A DNA stretch of 64,000 nt, taken from Branchipolynoe longqiensis. Taxonomy: Eukaryota > Annelida > Polychaeta > Phyllodocida > Polynoidae. Positions 52,885 through 63,465 of the stretch are shown piece after piece. Under the pieces are notes generated by a model, which made no database searches, was not told the origin of the DNA, and saw only the letters and a program-made list of their open reading frames with translations. Position 1 is the stretch's first letter. Each line of letters starts with the position of its first letter. Where the stretch lies: positions 74,682,781 through 74,746,780 of the forward strand of contig CM059199.1 of NCBI GenBank assembly GCA_030323885.1, in the 5' to 3' direction. A program made the position numbers and the translations under genes.

Positions 52885-52985
52885 CCATATATATATATAT
52901 AACCACATCATTCAGTGTAAAGCACATGATGTATCTACCACTGTACCACATCTCCATCACCAGGCAGTCTGAGAATCATCCTCTC
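52885..52985 (+). repeat. (TA)n-anchored repeat, last unit
   Basis: ATATATATAACCACATCATT to CAGTCTGAGAATCATCC, more diverged than the others. Confidence 0.8.
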
Positions 52986-53330
52986 CGTTTCTCACGGAGG
53001 CTGGCAACTACCAAAGGAGTTACCGAACCGTGAAAGCGGATGTTACCTAGAGAACGGCACGTGTGTCTTCACGCATGACTGCGGAGTCAGGAATCGAACA
53101 ATGTAGGTCAGGAGATCAAACCCATCCCCACGAGGCGTCCGAGTCGCAGTGTTCTGTGTCTGCCGTGAATGGTCTAAGCCAGTGCTTCTTAATCTTGTGA
53201 AATTATCAATTAATTTGGGGGTGAATTGAAGTTGTGAATTATAAAGAGATATTAAACCAAATTTAGCCGAGAGTGAAGGGGAATGTTGTGATAAAGACTC
53301 ACTGGGTGAATCACACTGACGTAGTTTAGC
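52986..53330. other. Unassigned sequence
   Basis: No gene recognised. TTCTCACGGAGGCTGGCAAC and CGTGTGTCTTCACGCATG are short imperfect palindromes. Confidence 0.3.
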
Positions 53331-53600
53331 GTTGCATAGTCCGATGGTTTTGACTTTCTGTATTTTTCTGAGATAAATATATTGAATCGATTGTTATAAC
53401 CTACCTTACTTTAGTTTGACATAAATATTATTTTAGATGGCTAAGCTTTCTGATAGTTGGATTGAAAATATGTCTAATTAGTTCTGGCAAGTTTGCCAGA
53501 ACTCTGACCCCCACAGGCTTCAGCAGTAAGATCTCCTATTAAATTGACTCAGTGTGTCCTTCTATGTGGTAACACCCGTTTAATAAGTGCAGCATGGGCA
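53331..53600 (-). mobile_element. TTAA-type MITE, right-truncated reverse copy
   Basis: GTTGCATAGTCCGATGGTTT through TTGGCAAG-like palindrome (TCTGGCAAGTTTGCCAGAAC) to TAATAAGTGCAGCA, ending where the minisatellite begins. Confidence 0.65.
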
Positions 53601-54150
53601 TTATACTATCCTATCCTATATGTTACATTACAATTTACGTTGGTTTATGATATACCATATATTATATTGGTTTATACTATACTAGATATCATATTGGTGT
53701 ATGTTATAATGCATATTACATTGGTCTATCCTATGCTTTGCATTATATTGCCCTATGCTATTTTGTGCATTATATTTCCCTATGCTATATTGTGCATTAT
53801 ATCACCTTGTACTATGCTGCATACCACATTGGTATGTCCTATGCTTTGCATTATATTGCCCTATGCTAATTTGTGCATTCATTTTCCCTGTGCTATGTTG
53901 TGCATTATGTCACCTTGTACTAGGCTGCATACTTCATTGGTATGTCCTATACTTTGCATTATATTGCCCTATGCTATTTTGGGCATTATATTACCTATTA
54001 TGAATTGTGTAATTTTCCCTATGCTATACTGTGCATTATTTTGCAATATGGTATATTGTGGATTATATTTCCCTCTACCATATTGCTTACTAAATGCCCT
54101 TGTGCTAAATGGTTCATTATATTCTGATCTATGCTATATTGTGCGTTGGT
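53601..54150 (+). repeat. ~30-bp minisatellite (CCTATGCTATATTGTGCATTATATT)n, left part
   Basis: CCTATGCTATNTTGTGCATT units with higher-order copies containing CACCTTGTACTATGCTGCAT. A 204-codon open frame covers it but is repeat-derived and of low complexity. The array resumes at 59521. Confidence 0.85.
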
Positions 54151-55040
54151 CATGTTAGCGCAAACATGGGTAATACTTGACGGAAAGGGAAGTGGTAGGG
54201 ATCCGCCTTTGTCGCCACCTGGTGGCAGCTGAGCGAACTTGCTTGCGCCTATGGTGGCGCCCCCTTCCGTCAAACGCCCGCGATTTCCCATTGCTTCCAC
54301 AAGGCCGCTATCAGGCTACTAGTGATATGGTGGTGCCACCTACCGTTAAAGCCTGGAACTAGCCCGTCGTTGTGTCGCCCCCTTACGGGCCCCACTCTGA
54401 GCTGACGTCGCACAAACTGCTCACTTGCCACCTGGACAGGAGCCCGTGAAATCAGGTTTGGCTCGCCCATAATTTGCTTCACTCGGCACAGAAAACAGAT
54501 GACAGAAGGTAACTTTGAAAGGTTTAATCAGAATGAAATCATAGCGGGGCCTGACGCAGGCTGTCGAGTGGGTGGCTGGGACCCGTCAGTTCAGGTGCCA
54601 ACAAGGGAAAGCAGGATCATCAAGTGCCGACATGGGCAAAGTTTCAGGAAGCTGGAAGGCAGGAGAGATCAGCGCTCACACCCCCCCCCCCAAGGACGAG
54701 GGTGGGAGGGTGGGGAAGCGAAGTGGACAGGCAGAGGCACCGAGGTAGAGTGGCTTGACAGTGTGAAACGTAAGGCGAGGAAAGCAGCGAGATCTATAGC
54801 CTCGTTCGCAAATTACACATGTTAGCCTCGGCAAACATGCTCAATTCGCTTCACTCGGCACAGAAAACAGATGACAGAAGGTAACTTTGAATGCTTTAAT
54901 CAGAATGAAATCATAGCGGGGCCTGAGGCAGGCTGTCAAGTGGGTTGCTGGGACCCGTCAGTTCAGGTGCCGACAAGGGCAAGCAGGATCATCAAGTGCC
55001 AACATGGGCAAAGTTTCAGGAAGCTGGAAGACAGGAGAGA

Positions 55041-55072
55041 TCAGCGCTCACCCAATAAAGAGCGAGCGCTGA
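55041..55072 (+). other. Hairpin with AATAAA in the loop
   Basis: Arms TCAGCGCTC and GAGCGCTGA flank the loop ACCCAATAAAGAGC. A polyadenylation signal in a hairpin loop is seen in some LTR R regions. A reverse-oriented relative is at 6441-6473. Confidence 0.55.
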
Positions 55073-56359
55073 TGGAGCTTCTCTAACGTGCGGGACCAGA
55101 AGGGAGGCACGGACTGCCCTACCCTTCCAGGTACCGGCCAGTAGAAGATCGGAGGTGGAGAGGGCCACACTCTGACACGCCTGAGCAGCTCCTCATCGAA
55201 GGCTGTGCAGAGTGAGAGGCAAGTGGAGTTGGAGCAATGAACTGGCAGCAGTTTGCAGAGTTCTGATCAAGGACTTAGCAGTCAGCGGTGCGCCGGAGGG
55301 TAGGAGGAAGGCGTGAAAGCCAGGTTCAGGGAAAACTGAACGCAGGATACTGATACATGAATGCGGGGAAGTCGGAAGACTATGGGGAAACAGAGGAGGA
55401 GTGGGTCTTGGTCGAGCAAACTTTATATAATGCTGAGTTCTAGATCAGGATATCATTAGACCGGAGGAGATGGTGAGATGGAGGGTCGGGAGAGACCAGA
55501 TTACTTTGTCTGAGCAGCGTCAGATAATGATAACTAGGGCTGCTATGGAAGCTAGGGGAGGGTACTGGAGCAGGGAGAGGAGGTCATATGCGGAGGGTGA
55601 GAGCAGGGACACACTGTGTGCCTGAGAACTGGAGGTAGCGCTTCAGCTGATAGCAATTATTCTGCCACGTCCGGGACGCGAGTGCAGACTTGTACGGGCT
55701 CGGGAGCCTAGCATAGTGGCTCATCATGTAGCCTGGAAGATAGAGGCAAACAAAGTACTATCTTCCAGGCTGAATGGAAGTACAGGTCAAAATCAAGTAT
55801 GTTCAGATCAAGAGTTTCTGTTACTTCTGACAGCTTCATCATATTACAGATCAGTCGAGATTAAATGAATTACATAACATTAATGCTTTATCTTTATGGG
55901 CTTTACCGCTAAATGAACTACTTGGAGCATCGGCTACGAGAAGTTCTTTGGCTGACTTATACTTCATCTGGTCATAATTATATCTTGCTGCCTTTAAGAG
56001 CTGGTGATCACAATCAGAGAATGGGATCTCTGCCGCTAACTTCTGGAAGCATTCCAGATCCTTCAAGTTCTGGATTACTATGAAAGAACCCTTATACGGG
56101 GTGCTCGAAAAGCTGCAAGAGTTCTGTTAGTGAATCTAGACCGGCTTGATGCATTTAGCCATCTGATTATCCTTCCCCGTAAAATTATTCTTAGTTAGAT
56201 GTGTTTGGTCTGCCACAGTATACAGGCATAGAGAATTTCTGTGACTTTTAGTCTGTGAGAGAGACCCTCATGGAGACTATAACTAGTTAACAACTTAGCA
56301 AGTTAGGAAGTTAATAGGTGGGAAGCACTTAACTTAGGCAATTTCTCGACCTAATCTGG

Positions 56360-56472
56360 TGGCGCTGGCACTCCGGTATCGCAGTGTGGCAGCACTATAA
56401 CGTCCAACCAATCGTCAGCTGTCCTGATACTGGCTTAGATGTTGCTTGGACGTAAGACAAAACAAACAACGA
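56360..56472 (+). mobile_element. Decayed SINE-1 3' half
   Basis: GGTGGCGCTGGCACTCCGGT, GTGTGGCAGCACTATAACG and GATGTTGCTTGGACGTAAGA match the SINE-1 body and tail with deletions. Confidence 0.6.
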
Positions 56473-58508
56473 GATTTGCTCTTAAGACCAAATTATAGTT
56501 GTGGGCAGTTATCACCTCGGGAACACACTCGTGATGCGAGGAGCTATTAAAGACAACATCGTCTTCCACTCCTTCATGCCAAATTCTGTTACTATAGTGG
56601 CTAATTACTGCTACAATTACATTGTAATAATTATGAGCATGACTTAATCATCAAAGAGTGTGAAACTGACACCGTGAGGTGGGACCAGCAGTCTCTATAG
56701 TATTACTATTCGCAAGTACAGCCTAGTACCACCACCTGGTATTAACTGTTAGAATCTGCCAGGCACTTTCACTGCCAGCGGGATAAGCACACGGGAGCAG
56801 AGCTTCATAAATAAATCATAATACTTGCACTAACTCAGATTAAATTCTGCTTTATAGGTGTTATTGCTGAACAAATTATCTAATTGCGACACTCATATGG
56901 TAGCGGCAATGCATCAAAGAGGGGTATCAAACCAGTTGAAAACTATATCTGCGAGAGACAAATCTGTGCCGGTGTTGTATGTTCCGGATGAGTGAAACCC
57001 TCGGCTTGTAGGCGCCCTGCCTGTACCGAGGCCGGAGCAGGTCTAGGTGGATCCAATCCGGTTGAGCAGCCATGTGAATCGAGTCGGGTGAACATGTAGT
57101 TTAACATCCAGAGCTCAGGTGAAGGAAGTAGCTGGCGAGCGGCAACGGTTCCTATCACTCGAAAAGCATAATAAAACATGATAACTTTGTACTACTTCAG
57201 ATCAACTTCTATTATTTAGGAGCATCACTCTTCACTGCTCAGATTTTATTTTCCATTACTTCAATCATATTCTATTAATTCCAACCATGACTTACTAATG
57301 ATACCATGCTACATGACAAGATGAGCTGGCTCTCACCGGAATAGCTGGAAGGAACCGTTAATAACTGAATTTCCACTGCTCAGTCAAATTTTGCTGAGAA
57401 CAAATTGTTAAGTATGATCATGAATTAATCAAATGAGAGCGCGCTAAAATGAAACAACTAGCTGGCTAGTAACAGAAATTTTCTTAGTGGAGCACATTAA
57501 TCTATAACCAAGACTGCATGTTGAGAGACACCAGCAAGCGTAACAGTATTGAGCGGCAGTTATGACCTAGGTAACACACTCTTGATGCACTAAGTGGACA
57601 GGCAGAGGCACCGAGGTAGAGTGGATTGACAGCATGAAACGTAAAGCGAGGAAAGCAGCGAGATCTATAGCCTCGTTCGCAAATTACACATGTTAGCCTC
57701 ATCCAACATGCTCAATCTGCCGCCTCCCACCCCTCAACTAATCAAAAGACACTTAAGATGGGGTTGAGAGCGCTGATTGTCTGTCGTTCAATTGCGCCAG
57801 TCTACATTGTCCTCTATTGTTCTATTGTCTTAGTTGTCTTAATGCCCTTATTGTACTCTTCATTGTTCTAGAAGTGATCCCAGATAGCACACAGCCGTCG
57901 GGCCGACGTCGGCTATTGGTCGCACCGTCGCGATCGACTTTCCACCGTCGGGCCGTCGGGCCGCCGTTGGGAATCAATCCCTTTCCACTTTGGAGCCACC
58001 ATCGGGCCACCGTCGGCTCGATGGTGGTGGGCCGCCGCAGGTTTGCATTCATTTTCCACACTTGGTCCACCGTCGGGCCACCGTCGGGCCGACGGTAGTG
58101 TTCCGCCGTTGGGAATCAATCCCTTTCCACTTTTGAGTCACCGTCGAGCCACCGTCGAGCCGACGGTGGTGTTCCGACGTTAGGGTTCAATCCAAATTTC
58201 CACTTTTGAGCCGTCGGGCCACCGTCGGCCCGACGGTGGTGTCCCGACGTTAGGTTTCTATCCTTTTCCACTTTTGAGTCAACGTCGGGCCACCGTCGGG
58301 CCGCCGGTGATGTTCCGACGTTAGGGTTCAATCCCTTTCCACTTTTGATTCACGTCGGGCCTCCGTCGGCCCGACGGTGGTGGGCCGCCCCAGGTTTGCA
58401 TTCATTTTCCACGTCTGGTCCACCGTCGAGCCACCGTCGAGCCGACGGTGGTGGGCCGCGCATGCGCAGTTCTTTAAATTTTAATTCCGGCTCGAGTCGC
58501 CCGCGGAA

Positions 58509-58696
58509 CACGTGCGATTGTTGATCGGTGTTCTTTTTCTACCAATAACTCCAGAAATACCAGGAATTTTAAGGAATCATTTAACAGGTATGTTTATTAA
58601 TATGTTTAGATTATTTTGTAAAAGTTTTGTAATTTATTACGAAGTATTAATGGAATTATTCGTGTTAATACGATTTGAATTATCCAATACGTTAGT
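58509..58696 (+). repeat. Direct repeat unit 1 inside the CpG-rich element
   Basis: ACGTGCGATTGTTGATCGG to CGATTTGAATTATCCAATAC; the second unit is 58719-58902 with about 85-90% identity by eye. Confidence 0.8.
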
Positions 58697-58718
58697 TTAC
58701 TTCGAATCCCCACCGGAC

Positions 58719-58902
58719 CACGTGCGATCGTCGAGCAGCATTCTTTTTCTACAAATAACTCCAAAAATCGGAGGAATTTTAAGGAATTATTTTACAGGTT
58801 TGTTTAGTAATATGTGTAGATTATTTTGTAAAAGTTTTGTAATTTATTAGGATGTATTAATGGAATTATTCGTGTTAATACGATTTGAATTACCCTGTAC
58901 GT
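58719..58902 (+). repeat. Direct repeat unit 2 inside the CpG-rich element
   Basis: ACGTGCGATCGTCGAGCAG to CGATTTGAATTACCCTGTAC. Confidence 0.8.
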
Positions 58903-59294
58903 ATTGACACTAGAGTGACAGTGTCTTCTCGGCTCGTCGGGTCGACGGCAGCAGCCGTCGTCAAGTCGACGGTGGGAGGTTGGACAAAACAACGTCGGCC
59001 CGACGGCGTTTGTCGCCGTCGGGCCGACGTAAAAGTTTTGTAATTTATTGTAATTTATTAGGGCGTTTGTCGCCGTCGGCCCGACGGCGTTTGTCACCGT
59101 CGGCCCGACGGCGTTTGTCGCTGTCGGCTCATCGGCGGTTTCCGCCGTCGGGGCAACGTCGGCAGCCGCCGTCGAGTCGACGGCGGGAGGTTGGACAAAA
59201 CAACGTCGGCCCGACGGCGGTTTCCACCATCGGGCCGACAGAGCGGCCGCCGTTGAGCCGACATTGGGCCGACGTCTGTGTGCTGTCTGGGATC

Positions 59295-59520
59295 TTAACG
59301 TTTGACCTTCATTGATCCTGATTGTATGGATCCGTAGTCTGAAGGCTATTTTATCTTTATCCTTAATTGCCTATTGTTCTCATTGTACTCTGCATTGTTC
59401 TGATAGTATTCTTGACTGTTAAGCCTTCTTGTTGGTGATTGTTGATCCTTAGCCTGAAGGTCCCTTACTGCCCCAGATGAACTGACAGAATAAAGGCACC
59501 TTATACCACTTCTGTTTCGT
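59295..59520 (+). other. Right end of the composite block
   Basis: Continues the sequence interrupted by the CpG-rich element (TTGTACTCTGCATTGTTCTG resembles the left side, TTGTACTCTTCATTGTTCTA). It ends with a polyadenylation-like CAGAATAAAGGCACC near 59487. Possibly the R/U5 part of an LTR. Confidence 0.4.
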
Positions 59521-59664
59521 CGTGAATTATATTATAATATCCTATGTTCTGCATATATTATGTACTATATTTCCCTATTCTATGTTGTGCATTATTTTGC
59601 CCCACCTCTATATTGTGGGTAACGTTTCCGTATGCTATGTTATTCAGTATATTATGCCATCCTA
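59521..59664 (+). repeat. ~30-bp minisatellite, right part
   Basis: CCTATGTTCTGCATATATTA, CTATGTTGTGCATTATTTTG: continuation of the 53.6-54.15 kb array. Confidence 0.75.
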
Positions 59665-60168
59665 TACAGTATAACCCTGTTAAACCAAAGCTTGGTTAAA
59701 CCAAACGATCGGTTACTCTAACCTTTTTTTGTCACCCCAGCAAAATACTACCATTTATCATATAAAAATGTTGGTTAAACCAAAGTCGGTTAATTCAAAT
59801 TATCGGTTAATCCATACAAAATTGTCAGACCCCAGGCCACTTCTGGTATGGTTAAACCAAACTTTCATCTGGTTTTAAGGTCATCTGAGACCCCACCAAC
59901 TTTTTTATGTGATAAATGGTAGTATTTTGCCAGGCCGCCAAAAAAGGTTTAGATTAACCGATCATTTGGTTTAACCGAGCTTGGTTTAGCATGGTTATAC
60001 TGTATCTACATACAAAATAATAATTAAAGTGTCCACATACATTGTATATTACATGTGCAATAAACACTTACTCAAAGTCAAAGCCAAAGCTTGGTTAAAG
60101 CAATGATCGGTTAATCCAAACAAAGTTCAAGGGTCCCTTCAAGTTTGGTTTAACAGGGTTATACTATA
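59665..60168 (-). mobile_element. Pogo-like composite MITE, uninterrupted copy (504 bp)
   Basis: Outer ends TACAGTATAACCCTGTTAAA and CAGGGTTATACTATA are inverted. An internal GGTTATACTGTA near 60000 shows it is two half elements joined by a linker (AGTGTCCACATAC). In reverse orientation it aligns end to end with 35756-35810 plus 39684-40134. Confidence 0.8.
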
Positions 60169-60179
60169 TTGTTCATATT

Positions 60180-60268
60180 ATTTACCCATGCTATTTTGGT
60201 ATGCAGGTATGCAGGTATTACAGGTATAGCAGGTATAGCAGGTATAGCAGGTATAGCAGGTATAGCAA
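60180..60268 (+). repeat. (GGTATAGCA)n minisatellite
   Basis: Six or more AGCAGGTATAGCAGGTATAG units. Confidence 0.9.
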
Positions 60269-60794
60269 TACCTCATGGAGTTTGACGCCCCTGCCCTGCA
60301 GAGTTGTAAACCACTGCCTTGTGGTACAGGTTCTTGACAGAACCGAAGGCTAAGGGAGCAAACCCTAAACAGAAAACCATGTCACTGTGGCAGCATTATG
60401 GTGTAGTCACACTGCGACATAATGGCCAACCTGACTCCGATGTGGCGACTTTTCGTCATCACATCGGGTCACGTTAAAGTCATGTTAAGCTCTTGTCACA
60501 TCATGTTCCCACTCGTCGCCTCTCGTCGCCTCTCGTCGGAGGACGTCTATGTTTTGGACATGTTGAAAAAACTTTGACGTGACACGACGAGTTGATAAGA
60601 TGTTCAAGTCACGTTAGGTCACGTTCAGGGCGGTTGATGTATGGAACTCCCAAAATCTCCCGACCAGCCACTGCAGGGACAAATAGTTTTGCGCCTTGCC
60701 AGTGTGAAACCTCTATTTGCTCCCCGAGAGAGTGCCGCTGGTAACTTGCAAAAGCCAGCTTGAGCTCATCTTCCGTTGATAGTGGAAAATCAGC
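60269..60794. other. Unassigned; possible decayed TIR element
   Basis: GTAGTCACACTGCGACATAATGGCC near 60395 resembles the GTCACACTACGACG ends of the 1829-2584 element, and TCGTCGCCTCTCG is repeated at 60508-60535. No second terminus was found and no gene is called. Confidence 0.35.
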
Positions 60795-62686
60795 TAGAAG
60801 GAACACAACGCAACACAACACAACTACTGAGAAGGCAGAGGAGCTGCAGAGAGCTGCAGACAGAAACAACATGAAGGGCTTCTACAGTGGACTGAAGGAA
60901 GTGTGGGGAGCCATGAAGAAGGAACCTGTTCAGCTGAAATCAACAGATGGAATGGAGACCTTTTCTGACAGCAAGAGAGTTGTGGCAAGATGGAGTGAAC
61001 ACTTCCAGAAGCTACTCAACGTCCCTGGTGACATAGATCACGGAGCTCTGGACAACATCCAGCAGCACATTACCAAAACATGCCTCGATGAGATTCCAAC
61101 CATGGATGAGATGGCTAGAGCAATCGCCAGCCTGAAAGAGGGCAAAGCACCGGGGTGATGGAATTCCTGCTGATGTATGGAAGCACGGAGGAGACAATCT
61201 GTTTAACAGACTGCACCAACTAATCACCAATGCCTGGGAGGAGGGTTCTGTACCCCAAGCATGGAAGGATGCCAGCATTGTAACCATCTACAAGAAAGGT
61301 GATCGAACAGACTGTGGGAATTATAGAGGAATCTCTCTTCTTTCCATAGCAGGCAAGATCTTCGCCAGGATCCTCCTCAACAGACTATCTATTCACATAA
61401 CACCTGATGTAGTTCCGGAGTCACAGTGTGGCTTCAGAGGTAACCGGAGCACCGTGGATATGATATTTTGTCTCCGACAGCTACAAGAAAAGTGCATTGA
61501 GCAGGACCGACCACTGTACATGGTATTTGTCGATTTCACTAAGGCATTTGATACAGTCGGGAGGACCGGGCTAGGGCAGCTACTGAGGAAGTATGGATGC
61601 CCAGAGAAGTTCACAACTATGATCGAGGCTCTACATACAGGAATGATGGTGAACGTTAGTGTTGGAGCGGAAGTCTCGGAATCGTTTGGGGTTACCAATG
61701 GGGTCAAGCAAGGTTGTGTACTGGTCCCCACGCTCTTCTCTATCTTCCTATCAGCAATGCTTGACGAGGCTTTCTGAGACATGGGGGATGGCATCTATAT
61801 ACAGTCCAGACAGAGCGCTGACCTATTCAATGTCGCACGCTTCAGAGCGAAGACCAAGACTACTTGGATACTGGTAAGAGAGCTGCTATTCGCAGATGAC
61901 AGTGCACTGGTTGCATACTCTGCTGAAGAGATCCAGAAAATAGTGGACGCTTTCTCCGATGCATCAAAGAAGTTTGGCCTGAAGATTAACATCAAGAAGA
62001 CGGAGGTGCTGTACCAACCCACCTCTACAAGAACCCAAGAGGAGGAGATCATGGTTGACGGAAACAAGCTGAACTCTGTTCCGGAATTCACCTACCTCGG
62101 AAGCACTATATCAAGTGATGGAGGCATTGATGTTGAAATTTAGAGGAGGATGGCCAAGGCTAGCGCATCTTTCGGCCGACTACGCCAGAGACTCTGGAAC
62201 AACCACCATGTGTCCATTTGGGTCAAAGGCAAGATCTACCATGCAATTGTGCTATCCACCGTGCTATCCACCCTATATGGTTACAATGCTGGCAGAGCCA
62301 GGGCCTGGACAGTGTACAGATGACAGGTGAAAAAGCTGTATGCCTTCATGATGCGACATCTGCGTTCAATCATGAGGCTAACCTGGAAGGACAAAGTGAC
62401 AAATAAGAATATACTCGAATGGACTTTGCTGCCCTCTATGGAAGATCTTCTGATCAAAAAGAATCTCCGGTGGACTGGACACCTCATGAGGATGCCATCA
62501 GACAGGCTACCAAAGCAGATCCTCTATTCTCAACTAGCTTCTGGTTACAGAAAGAGAGGGCACACTCGTCTACGGTTCAAAGATACCATCAAGAGAAACC
62601 TGAAGCTGAGAGACATTAAGACCAACTCATGGACGCAACTCTCACATCAGAGAGCTAAATGGAGAGCGGCAGTCAAGTAATAAAAG
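60795..62686 (+). pseudogene. RTE-like LINE reverse transcriptase, most of the domain, multiply broken
   Basis: Frame 60760-61158 carries the pre-RT part (RAADRNNMKGFYSGLKEVWG, ARWSEHFQKLLN, IASLKEGKAPG). A one- or two-base loss at 61155 shifts the frame. NYRGISLLS, ESQCGFRGNRST, VFVDFTKAFDTVGR (catalytic Asp) and NGVKQGCVLVPTLF then follow to a TGA at 61775. The next part has ELLFADDSALVAYS (catalytic FADD) and FTYLGSTISSDG, ending at TAG 62141. The rest, WTVYR then TGA (62321), ends with SHQRAKWRAAVK. Three of the stops fit CGA-to-TGA or CAG-to-TAG changes relative to sibling copies. The endonuclease is missing at the 5' side and the 3' tail is absent. Confidence 0.85.
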
Positions 62687-62931
62687 CGTAAAAGCAAAAC
62701 AACCCCACAAGAAGCACATGGCACATGCTAATACACTGGGTGCATCTATGAAATGTGTTAGATTCAGTTCATCTCAGTTCTTGTTTTGAAACATGGAATA
62801 CCAACTAAAAATATATATATAATAAATTAAGATGTTAATCTTGTATCTAGCATTGCATTTACACCAATCTAATCAGCATGTATTATGCCATGTCCATTTA
62901 GATCTAGAGAAATCTGGTCACTCAGACTAGT
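62687..62931. other. Unassigned sequence
   Basis: Nothing recognised. Confidence 0.3.
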
Positions 62932-63465
62932 TGTAATATATTCCGATAAAACACATTGGTAGGGAATGTGAAATGGTCTATAAAGGAGTACAAATGGTTT
63001 ATTAATGGAAATGATGTATAGGGCCAGGTGCACGAATGTATTTCTGTAGTTGCTGGTGACTCTTTACTTGTAATCAATAGTAATTGAGTATTAGATAGAT
63101 AGTGTAAAAGGGGCCCTACTGTTAGTGTTGTAGGAGCTCAAGAGCTCTACTCACTACCCCCTCCCCCACAACTGTTAGTCATGGATCACCACACACATAC
63201 ACAGCAGGCAGGTGCAGGCCAAGCAAGCATGGTGTTACAAGAATGCTTACTGTTCATTGGTGGAACTAGAAATGCTTGTTGTTGATTGGAGATAATGGTT
63301 AGGTGGTATGCCATATCAGATCCATGTACCACTAAATAATAATAAACCTGAGGGTGCAAGCTCTCACTCTACTTTCACTCTTGATACTCTTCTTTCTCTC
63401 CTTGCCTGTATTAATTTCATATAGCCTGCCTACACAAACCACAACTGCCAGCCGACGACTTTATA
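62932..63465 (+). mobile_element. Solo LTR (534 bp), second copy
   Basis: Begins TGTAATATATTCCGATAAAA and ends GACTTTATA, flanked by a 4-bp duplication TAGT (62928-62931 and 63466-63469). It aligns throughout with 24205-24745, including AGGAGCTC, ATAATAATAAACCTGAGGGT and CCTACACAAAC. The terminal CA has decayed to TA. Confidence 0.8.

Larger units (their letters stand above)
54153..57875 (+). mobile_element. Composite retroelement-like block with B-C-B-C direct repeats
   Basis: Segment B (54471-54679, GCTTCACTCGGCACAGAAAA to GAGATCAGCGCTCAC) recurs at 54844-55051. Segment C (54722-54842, AGTGGACAGGCAGAGGCACC to ACACATGTTAGCCTC) recurs at 57593-57715. TGTTAGC..CAAACATG words start at 54153, 54823 and 57690. 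The pattern fits an LTR-type element in which C is the internal end before an LTR and B the start after it, with one LTR nearly deleted. No gag-pol coding was recognised in 55.1-57.6 kb. The block, including a later insertion, splits the minisatellite. Confidence 0.45.
57876..59294. mobile_element. CpG-rich palindromic TIR element (GATCCCAGATAGCACACAG)
   Basis: GATCCCAGATAGCACACAG at 57876-57894 is inverted at 59276-59294 with one difference. The left third holds about six units of 75-95 bp (CCGTCGGGCCACCGTCGG, TTCAATCCCTTTCCACTTTT, GACGGTGGTG). The right third has CCGTCGGCCCGACGGCG palindromes. In between, a 190-bp AT-rich block is directly duplicated (58509-58696 and 58719-58902). No transposase. 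CpG density is far above the neighbourhood. Confidence 0.75.

Noticed and set aside
53544..54158. 204-codon hydrophobic open frame
   Set aside because: It coincides with the 30-bp minisatellite; the residues repeat with the DNA unit.
55851..56066. 71-codon minus-strand frame containing KDLECFQKLAAEIPF
   Set aside because: It looks protein-like but no family was recognised and it has no coding neighbours; it may be a Gag remnant.
60609..60872. 87-codon minus-strand frame with a hydrophobic start (MLFLSAALCSSSAFSVVVLC)
   Set aside because: It overlaps the RTE-like LINE in antisense and the rest has no recognised domain, so a signal-peptide gene is not supported.
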